Shown here piece by piece: positions 55,703-64,000 of a DNA stretch of 64,000 nucleotides. The stretch is from Durusdinium trenchii. Lineage: Eukaryota; Sar; Dinophyceae; Suessiales; Symbiodiniaceae. The stretch is from contig CAXAMN010003002.1 in the NCBI GenBank assembly GCA_963970005.1, positions 347,757 to 411,756 of the forward strand, written 5' to 3'. Position 1 is the stretch's first letter. Each line of letters opens with the position of its first letter. The notes below the pieces were generated by a model. It was given only the letters and a program-made list of their open reading frames with translations. It was not told the DNA's origin and did not search any database. The translations under genes were made by a program, and so were the position numbers.

Positions 55703-58700
55703 GTGCCCAAGACCGGTGTGATCTACGTCATGGACGAGGCCAGCAAGGCTGGCTACTGCGCACAGACCGCCCAGCAATGGGCGAACTTGGGACAAGGCTC
55801 ACCAGAGACCACGAAGGCCAAGCATTGGCCAACGAACATCCGGAGCCTTGGGCCCGGCCGTTGAACATGCAAGTGGGAAGGGACCAGGCGGTGGCCCATG
55901 TAGATCTATACATATACTTCAGGGTTTTCGTCTCCAGAATGGTTCTTTCATGTTCTTTCAATGTTTTGCATCTATACATGTATATATTTATACATACACA
56001 CCTAGGGCTACCCTGCGTTCAGGGTGTCTAAGTGGGTGTCTAACAATAGTCACAAAAAGAGGTGATCCGGGGTGTCCATGAACCAACCACCCGAATGAGG
56101 ATGTCAACCTTGGTGTGAAACGATGGGAATGAGTGGCGGAGACCCGGACTAGAATGCCAGTGGTGAAGACCCTGGTGCACTGGTTGTTTCTACGCCCTGG
56201 CTGGTTATATATGTCTATACATCGGGGGGTGGTCAGGTCTTCTTCCAAGAGATGATGCCAAAAATGGTTGCAAACAGTACTGTTTTGATCTATGTTGTTC
56301 TCCTACTATTTTATATATTTATGTACTAGCCAATATTGATGTCATTGCGGTGGAAGATAGAGCCCCAATTGGAGAAGAGACGCAGGTGCGGGTTTTCAAA
56401 GGACTAGGAGGCTAGCTCTTGGATGCACCTGGGCCACCTGGGCATTTTATGTTTTATCATTTGTGGAGATCCCGGAGGCCTTGATGCCTTGATTGCATGA
56501 GCAAGTGTTACCACCCCGACCGCTGGCTCTGTATGCTGAAAACGCTTCCGAAACACGCACGTCCGTTTGGCGCCTGGCGCGCCGCGAAAAAAGGAAACGC
56601 TTGAGCGAGCTGGTGGAGAAAGGGAAGCTGAGCTCCGAGTTGGGGCCTTTCTCATTGCAAACCCTGGCTCCTCGGACATGTCCAGCCGAGGGCCGGCTCA
56701 GGGCTGGCCCAGTAAGCGGCGGACTTGGGAAGGGTTTCTGAACCGGTCGGGCATGCTTCGATTGGATTCGCGGGTGTCCGTTTGCTCAGGAGGATTGAGG
56801 AAGACCATGCGCATCCGCACAAATGGTTCTGGATGGTGGATGGAGTTTCATCAGCTCGTCTTGAGATGAGCAGCCAGCTGGGCATTTGGTTCAATACCGA
56901 GTTCAAACATGTCGATGACCATTTCTAGGAACGGTCAAACGGCCAGTGACCGCTGCCAGTGATTGCTGCTGACGTGGCAGTCTGTGGCAGCGGCTCAAAA
57001 ATCAAGCGCCATCTCTGGATACTCCCTGCAGACTAACATGGAACCCCAAAACCACTGGGGTGTAGAGGAAAATGGCCTTCCATCGGTCCATTTGTCGGGT
57101 TCCATGTTAGTTTGCGGGGGGGCATGTTCTTAAGATCTTAAATCGGACCGTTTGGAGTGGACACCAGGGTTTGAACGAGGCTTCTTAGATGAGCAGTTTT
57201 TTTGGTGCTATCGGGATCTCTTTGGGCTTGCGAAACATTTCTTAAAACACGCCCTGACCGTACGAACGATCCCAACCACATTTGACACGACAAAACTGTC
57301 AATCAAAACTGTGTGCAACCTCGTAGGATCTTGCTGGAGAACATCAGCCGAGCAAATTTGCGTTGTATGTTCGGCGTTTTCCTGTTGCGCAAATTCTCAT
57401 AATTAGATGTGAATTGATTCGCATGGGCAGACTTTTTGCTCGATTGCAGTGTACATCGGCAGAAGTCGAGGGTTAGAAGTTATGACTAAACTATTTCAAG
57501 TCCGCAAGTTTAAATTAGACATGTGTTGGATTTTTATGAGGAGGGTTTTGGAGGGCTTGGTGGAAACCTGCTGCTGCGTGCAGAAGATTGCTTTTAATTC
57601 TATCCCTGAATTTGATACCAACGAACGAGAGTGACTCCCGGACTTACCCATTCAGGTACACAATCTCTCTCACAATTATAATTGTGTGCCGTTTCTTGTG
57701 CCCTGCGGCAACATGTTTTGCTACAAGGGATTGTGGTGCAAAAGGTTTTTCTGTCACACAAGGTGGACCGACGGACCGAAAAAAAGGTATTTCTGACTTC
57801 ACCACGCCCATGTGCTCTTCCTAACCTGAGCAAGCGGAGCAGTTTCCTGGCCCAGATCTGAACGGACAAGGGCGGCCAGGAGGTGCCCACACCCAGTGGC
57901 TGCATCCACACCCAGTGCACCAACCTGACCCATGTTCCATCTGAGGAAGTGAATGAAGAAAACCTGCATTATAGCAGCGTGAATGGTGACTTGATCTTCA
58001 ACACGCAGTTCTTGGACCAGGTTGCAGTTGGGTAGGGACAACTTTGGGAACACAAACTCTACTCTACACTGTACTGCACCCTCTATACTCCTATACCAAA
58101 CCATCAAAAACATCCAAAACCCATACCTTCAGCAGTAGAATATATATATATATATATATAATATGAGTTATCATGAGTTATATCCCTACATGGTCGCTTG
58201 TTTGTGTGTGAAAAAGGTCCTCCCATGTCCTCCCTCAAACTAGGTTCTGTTTTTAAGGCGGCTTCACTTGAGGTGATTGGGCCCTCCGACGTGCTGTAGC
58301 AAAGTACTACAACGAGAGCCTTGGGCCGCTACAGCGAGGCCACGCAGTTCCCCGAAACCGCCAGCGTGGGTGGGGTGGTGAGGTTGAAGAGATCAAGTCG
58401 AGGATGAAGTGGTGAAGTGGTAGTTTTGTTAGGGAAAGTGGTAGTCAACCATTGGTCAAAATTGGTGTTGGTTTGTTCATGGGAAGTGCACTTCAACTTC
58501 AGCCAAGGATCTACCGGAAGGGCAAGTCCTCTCTCTACACCGCGGAGAACGTGGCAATTGTGGGTGGTGGACGGTTGGCTTTGACCAGGTTGTGCTGTGC
58601 CATGGACAATGTGAAGCTCGGACAGATGGCAGCCTAAGCAGTGTGTTCTTTGGGGTGTGCTGTTGTTTTCTTTGGGGCGCGGGGGCAGTCGAAGTTTGGC

Positions 58701-61700
58701 TTTTCTTTTCTAGCGGTGCTTGCACTTCGAGAATCCATGAAGGTTTGTCCTCAAGGCCTTCTAGCTTTGTCAAGCCCCAGGAGGTACCCGGGATATTTTT
58801 CCTGGGTGTGCTTTTGTTCTTCATGTTTCGGCCCCTCTTCGCATGTGTGAACATATCTTGGCCTTGTTCCCTTCATGGCCGCCACTGAGCCGACCCCTAG
58901 GAATTTGGGACATTTCTTACCCGACTACACGGCTGCTTGGCGTTTTGGATTGTCGGCATTCTCGTCGTGTGTTTCTTTGCAGAATGAGGGGGATGGAACT
59001 TCTGGACTTCTTGGGGGACTTCCCCCCAAAAAATCACGCGCTGAAGAAGAAAGGCCATACACTCCATAGGACTGGAATATATGCCGCCCCGGCTCACTCT
59101 GCCAGGCCTATGCGGAACTCTTGAGCCAGTTCAAAACCATCAACTCCATTCCCATCCCCTTGGACCCGAAGAACAACTTCACGATCACCCTCCAGGACGC
59201 GGTGCGGGGGACGGCTCCGACCCGGGGACGGACCCGAACGAAGGCAGGGGGACGAAGCCACCGGTGCCGAAGCCACCGGTGCGAACGAGTGCCGTGCCGT
59301 CGGAGCGCGAAGACCGTGTGAGTGAAACGGGACGGGTGGGTGGGTGGGTAATTATGAGAGTCGATGTGGATGTTGGGGGAGACCTGGGCGTGGAGACCTG
59401 GAGACCTGGGATGAGAGGGTGTCCCAAAAGAGGAGAAGACAAGAAGGCTAAAGCATGTGAAAGCATGTCGCTGAGAGCAACATTTAGGGAGCACTTGACC
59501 AGCCCAAGACTGTGGAAGACTTCCCCAGAATAAGCTGAGCTTCTAAACACTTGACCCTAGCCGTCCAAGACCATTCAACAAAAGGTTGAACTTGATTTTG
59601 TAGTTTAACATCCTTAGTACAACTATGTACAACTATATATAAATGGATGTTCGGTAAAAGGCGATTGAATCAATGGTGGTTGGACGCTTTAGAGTTGACT
59701 CCTGTTTCGGCTACAAGTGCAAGTAGTCCAGCAAGGCAGCGTCCAGCTGCAGGTCGAGTCGATTCCTTCCAGGTCACTTCCTCCACGTGCCCCCCCAAAA
59801 GGACGCCCCAAGGCCCGCCCAAGCACAGTCGGACCTCGAACACGCCACAGTCAGGCCACACCGCTCCGACGCCAGGAGCTGCGGCGGGAGATTGTGGAGC
59901 GTGGCTTGTCGGTGCTGTTGCTCAGCAACCCCTGCAACCCCACAGGGCAGCTCATTGAGGGTGAGGAGCTCAAGAACTGGGTACGGATTGCACGAGAGAC
60001 GCAGTGCACCGTGGCTCATGAGATGATTCTGACATCGTTTGGTCGGTGCAAGGGAGGTGCTGGGACCTGACTGACATCGTCCAGCAAAAGGTTCTGCAAA
60101 TAAACAGTGCCCAAAGAAATGAGGAATTGCAGCTAAGAAAATGTGTTCAATGATTGAAGATGATTAATGAAGGATGTTTTCACCTGCGTCTTGTGGCTGA
60201 AATGAGCAAATCCATTTAGGGTGTAGAATGCCCATTTAGCTTCTAAATTTCAACAGAAATGATGGGGGCGTTATTTATCAACAGTCAGTCTACATGATCC
60301 GTGTGAGACTCTCAGCTTTGAGCCTGTGTCCTCAACAGAGCAGCAGATGGGAGCTACGGTCTTTGCCAAGGGTGCCTGGCTAGCTGTCTCGGTGTGTCTC
60401 GGTCCCTTTTTTTGAGGACATGAGCACAAACATGTGAGCGACTCATAGCGACTCTATATCTATATATAATATAAACCAATGATAAACCTTCCTTTGTCAT
60501 TTGAGTGGTGGGCTTGTCGATGTGTCCATAAGTTGTGCGAGCCGCTCATTGCATGGTCACAGACATCGCTGTCCTGGGTCGCAAGAGGAAGAGAGAGCAC
60601 ATTCAATCCCCACTGACCACGTCTCCTTGGAGAATTCATGAGAATTCTATCCACCAGACCAGCAGGAGGGAAGGGAATCATCATCGTGTTTTGCCCCTTG
60701 CTGAAGGGCTGTGGAGTGTGTTTCTTTTCAGGTGGGGAGGATCATGGAAGACTGCTATGTGGATGTGGGGTAAAATAATATGAATTGGGTTTCTCCGTTC
60801 TCACCTGTAACAGGAACCATAAACAAGAGATGTCGGCCTGCAACCTAACCATCATCATCCACGGTCACTGATACTAGGATAGACCATGATAGACTCAACA
60901 TATGGAAGTTTTGGAAGCAACCCTTTGTGGAACTCCCAGTTTTTGGGCAACGTGGTCATTTGTCGTACTTGACCAGAACCGGAAGACAACATACAAAACC
61001 CGGAGACCAGGAGACAACAAAAAAAATATATATATATATATCAAATGTAATTGTTGCTTTCCTAATTTAATGTGTTCTTTGATTTGGGGCTTTTTTTCTC
61101 ACGACACATGCTAAAGCTTCAAGATGGCATTCAATCGGGCATCCGGAAGGACTTGGATGATTGATCGCCTTGATTTGATGCACCCGCACATGGGATTCCT
61201 TCAAGTCCAACAAAGGTCTTCGCTTGCTTCTCTCCCAGCTTCTTCAAAGTGACCTGTCTGTGGAGTCCCTGTTTGTGAACTTTTACAGACCTCAGCAACC
61301 TCAAGCCCCAACAAAACAGCTTTGGTCACATGAAACAACCAGGTCCTAAACTCCATGAACTACGACATCACATCACACACCCAACGCGGCACGAAAAAAA
61401 ACATCTGCCCACTGCCAACGGGATATGTTCATAGCTCCATCCTCCAAGTGACCCGGTTTTGTATGAAACAACCAGGTCACTTAAAACAGCTTGGTGTTAG
61501 CTCCATCCTCCAGGCTCCTTGGTCTTGGACGAGATCTATTCCAGATATGTCTACACCCAGCGCATGAGCCCCACGGACGCCACCTGGCGCATGGTCTCCG
61601 CAGCCCAGTTCGTGGATGACGTGAATCAGGACCCCGCCGCTTGGGATCGAACCTGCTTGTCCGCTGCTTTGGTGTTACTCCCTGCAGAGGACCACATGGA

Positions 61701-61882
61701 ACATCATGGAACCCCCCAACTACAGGGTTGTAGAGGAAAATCGTCGAAACCACGGGTCAATTTTGAGGTTCTATTTTAGCTTGTGGGCCAGTGGGGGAGT
61801 ATGTTTGTCATGTTCCCCTAATGGATCCTAATGGATGAATCATGATGAATCATATGGATCCATACATACATACATACATACA

Positions 61883-61913
<31 letters not shown>

Positions 61914-63525
61914 GAATTTCGCCTACTATATAATGCCAGGATGAGGGAAAGAAGAGACCTCCAACAATGCTGTATGCTCAGATACGCTGAGAAAGCTCAT
62001 TTGGGAGGTATAACGACTTTTCTTGGATCCCCCTTCCAGCAGAGGCTTATGACATGAGGCATGGTGCGCATGGTGCAGGTGGTAGACTGGAGACTGAGAC
62101 TTTGACTTGGGGTTTTACATTGGTTTCTAACTCAAGCAGTGGATTTTGACCTGGAACTCCCGCTTTGCAACTCTAAGTCGGGTCGTGGCTAGCTTGAGTT
62201 AAGCTGTGGTCCTTGGTCGCTCATTGTAGCATTGATAAGTAGGGGTCGTTTTCTTTTTTCCGCAGTTCCTCCACCTGGAGGCTTGTTTTCTTCTGTCAAT
62301 TCGGGTGATTTTTATTTTCCCTATATGGGCCATGGGTAAATAATGTAGACTTGATTGATCACCAATACCATCTATGAGTCTACATTCAATTCCCTTCTGG
62401 AACTGTTTTGGCCTCCTGCACCGCACATCCAAGTTACCCTCGTCCTCGAAGCGTTGTAGCGTAAAGCCGGTGAACCGAAGCGTCCCGCTGACGAGCGCGA
62501 TGTGCGTGCGGACTGCCCATTGCCACAGCCCGAGGTCGTTTGGGCCTAGGCGGTGGGCACAATTCAAAGTATAACGTACAGTCAGTATAATGAGCGCATC
62601 CTGCTTTGAATGTTAATCTATACCAGGGCCCCCTAAGGGGTGTCTAATGGTAGCCCCCTTGGAGGTTAAGGGGTGTCCATTAACTGCCCCAAACAGGGGC
62701 CCCTGGTACCTTCTCACCACAAAAACATTTGCAACATCCCGACTCTTTGCTCGAATCCTTGCGGCTGGAGCCGTCTCCGCGGTGCCAAGCGTGAACTGCT
62801 CTCAGGTCATCATCTTAGACGGGCTGACAAAGTGCTGGAGGATGCCAGGTCTTCGGATTTGTTGGATCGTGGCACCCAAGACAGTGCCTTGACCCTTAGG
62901 CCCTTAGGCGAGCGAGGGGAAGGGTGGCTAGGGTGGTGTGGGTGGCTGATAGATACAGATACTTAGACACCCTGACTCACCACCACCAGAATAGGCGTTG
63001 ATAGAGACCCAGAAAAAGAGAGAGGTCCTGGTTCAGAATGTTAGCACCCATGGATGAAGATCATTTTGACTGCTTTGAGTGTGCCATTTCCAAGAGTGTG
63101 CCATTTTGACCGTCCTTAGGTGTCCTCCCTTGGGTCAGAACAAATTGATTGCTAAATCATGCTAAACCACTATGTATGGGTGAAAGCCTTCAGAGGGGAC
63201 CTGAGGGCAGGCATGGCATTCAAACATGGTTGACCTAGTCTTGCAGTGCAAAACCCTTAGTAAAAACGATGGTTGTTCGGCTAGGGCTATTAAATTAAAT
63301 CAAGGGTGCATTGGATCCTAAGTATTTGATACACACACTCGGGCCTGTTCTTCAACGTGAAAGCACCGTTGTCCGAAGCCGCTTTCAGCCGTTTTCACTG
63401 TCAGCTGCTGGTCGCCAGACAACACCGAGGTCATCGACGCAGTGGGTGCTGCAGGATCCTTCTTGGATGGTGGCCCTTCACTACCCACCCAGCGCTCCTG
63501 CGTGCCCTTGCTGAACCCCAAAGAC
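55703..63525 (+). CDS. PLP-dependent class I/II aminotransferase, multi-exon
   Basis: Ten exons can be placed: 55,703-about 55,815 (PKTGVIYVMDEASKAGY, WANLGQGSPE); 57,946-57,985 (HYSSVNG); 58,273-58,315 (ALRRAVAKYYN); 58,508-58,615 (YRKGKSSLYTAENVAIVGGG); 58,901-58,931 (NLGHFLPDYT); 59,106-59,201 (AYAELLSQFKTINSIPIPLD); 59,876-60,010 (SNPCNPTG at 59,924-59,947); 61,501-61,635 (LVLDEIYSRYVY); 62,806-62,883 (DGLTKCWRMPGLRICW, Schiff-base Lys at 62,830-62,832); 63,430-63,525 (GSFLDGGPSLPTQR). NPxNPTG, DEIYxxxxY and SLSK-like TK with PGxR are fold-type I aminotransferase marks. Phases agree at eight of the nine junctions; the first intron, 55,815 to 57,946, may hide one more exon. Donors are GT, GC (58,616; 58,932; 61,636) and apparently GA (58,316). 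Substrate unknown. C-terminal exons lie beyond or near the window end. Confidence 0.88.
57026..57118 (+). mobile_element. MITE-like fold-back family D, copy 2
   Basis: CTGCAGACTAACATGGAACC at the left and GGTTCCATGTTAGTTTGCGG at the right. This is the best preserved copy of the family. It lies in the first intron of the aminotransferase gene. Confidence 0.9.
59055..59091 (+). repeat. Fold-back repeat A-long, copy 7 (left arm only)
   Basis: CCATACACTCCATAGGACTG, then GAATATATGCCGCCCCGG. It ends 14 bases before the acceptor of the exon at 59,106. Confidence 0.75.
59553..59690 (+). repeat. Dispersed repeat family B, copy 3
   Basis: GACCCTAGCCGTCCAAGACC, GGTTGAACTTGA, AACATCCTTAGTAC and CAATGGTGGTTGGA. 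It lies in the 59,202-59,875 intron. Confidence 0.75.
60803..60880 (+). repeat. Family C, copy 3 (decayed)
   Basis: Left end ACCTGTAACAG intact. The interior is partly kept (ATAAACAAG, CTAACCATCATCATCCA). The right end is mutated to CACTGATACTAGGATAGACC. It lies in the 60,011-61,500 intron. Confidence 0.7.
61682..61787 (+). repeat. Family D, copy 3 (diverged)
   Basis: CTGCAGAGGACCACATGGAA at the left and GGTTCTATTTTAGCTTGTGG at the right. The middle keeps GTAGAGGAAAAT as in copy 2. It starts 46 bases after the end of the exon at 61,635. Confidence 0.75.
61861..61912. repeat. CATA microsatellite
   Basis: About 13 units of CATA, uninterrupted. Confidence 0.95.
63221..63320 (+). repeat. Dispersed repeat family B, copy 4
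   Basis: CATGGTTGACCTAGTCTTGC, AAAACCCTTAGTAAAAACGA, TGGTTGTTCGGCTAGGGCTA and TTAAATTAAATCAAGGG. It lies in the 62,884-63,429 intron. Confidence 0.75.
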
Positions 63526-63572
63526 GTGACTTGGCTGTTTGCCGCCGAGAGGCACCAGCTCCACTCTTCAAT

Positions 63573-63662
63573 CCCATACACTCCATGTATGGAATACATG
63601 CCTACATTGACCCCCCAAACCACCCCAATGTATGCATATATGGCATACGTGGAGTGTCTGGG
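63573..63662 (-). repeat. Fold-back repeat A-short, copy 4
   Basis: 90 bp with loop GACCCCCCAAACCACCCC, the reverse of the loop at 46,601 and 51,733. Arms CCCATACACTCCATGTATGG and CATACGTGGAGTGTCTGGG. It starts 47 bases after the exon that ends at 63,525. Confidence 0.9.
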
Positions 63663-63828
63663 AATGATCATTTGAACAGGTGTTGTTTGGAGTCTTGGGA
63701 TGCGGATGCGCTTCATCCGCCGAAGACCAACCAGGATGATCCATCCGACGTCCGGCGGGACGATTGGCATCGCGGCCGCGCTGATGTCTCTCAGGTCATC
63801 GAGCAGACGGTGATGCTACAGGTGGGGA

Positions 63829-63940
63829 CCGTGACACGACCTGTTTGCGACTGGCATGGACTGCCTTCAAAACGACCAGGGAGTGGTGCCAGGGGGCTCG
63901 ACCTCTGGGGCGGCATATATTCCAGTCCGGAGTGTATGGG
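63829..63940 (-). repeat. Fold-back repeat A-long, copy 8
   Basis: Reverse orientation: CACGACCTGT near the left, AGTGGTGCCAGGGGGCTCGA in the middle, GGGCGGCATATATTCCAGTC and GGAGTGTATGGG at the right. Confidence 0.8.
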
Positions 63941-64000
63941 TTCTGTTCCGACTTGTCGCCATTCCGTTCTTCAAGGCCGCATCACCGGACTGTCACGACT

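Noticed and set aside
1-64000. Spliced-leader gene, CRISPR array, bacterial operon or prophage
   Set aside because: No dinoflagellate spliced-leader sequence, no regularly spaced repeats of the CRISPR type and no compact co-directional genes were found.

Overview
The window looks like dinoflagellate nuclear DNA, most likely from a symbiotic alga of the Symbiodinium type. The evidence is many short exons with GT-AG, GC-AG and apparent GA-AG introns, no compact operons, sparse coding, many short dispersed fold-back repeats, and exon families (Gly/Ala/Pro-rich, methyltransferase-like, transposase-like) that I recognise as typical of dinoflagellates. There is no rRNA gene and no convincing tRNA gene. 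Two runs of N (10 and 100 bases) mark assembly gaps.

Layout. 1-8 kb is mostly non-coding, with a CAT/CGT microsatellite and a possible membrane-protein exon on the minus strand. 8.3-14.6 kb (minus) is a chain of exons of a large gene: a Pro/Ala-rich exon, Lys/Arg-rich exons, then two long exons that may be a DDE-transposase-like core. 15.9-18.0 kb (minus) is a split gene with motifs I, IV and VI of a C5-methyltransferase-like fold. 18.8-22.7 kb (minus) carries further acidic, basic and unknown exons. 23-33 kb is repeat-rich with a few short candidate exons.

33,273-41,544 is a complete Ty1/copia-type LTR retrotransposon on the minus strand. It has identical 173-bp LTRs, a primer-binding site, a polypurine tract and an uninterrupted 2,594-codon frame (Gag, protease, methyltransferase-like domain, integrase, reverse transcriptase, RNase H). 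A second protein-like frame of 215 codons lies inside it and ends at an ATGA overlap with a methionine of the main frame, just upstream of the methyltransferase-like and Pol part.

42-54 kb (plus) has scattered exons, including a Gly-rich one and a La-motif (LARP-like) pair. 53.9-55.2 kb is a degenerate tandem repeat followed by about 0.85 kb of almost T-free strand-asymmetric DNA. 55.7-63.5 kb (plus) is a PLP-dependent class I/II aminotransferase gene. Ten exons of it can be placed to the base with consistent phases, and its larger introns each hold members of the dispersed repeat families seen across the window.
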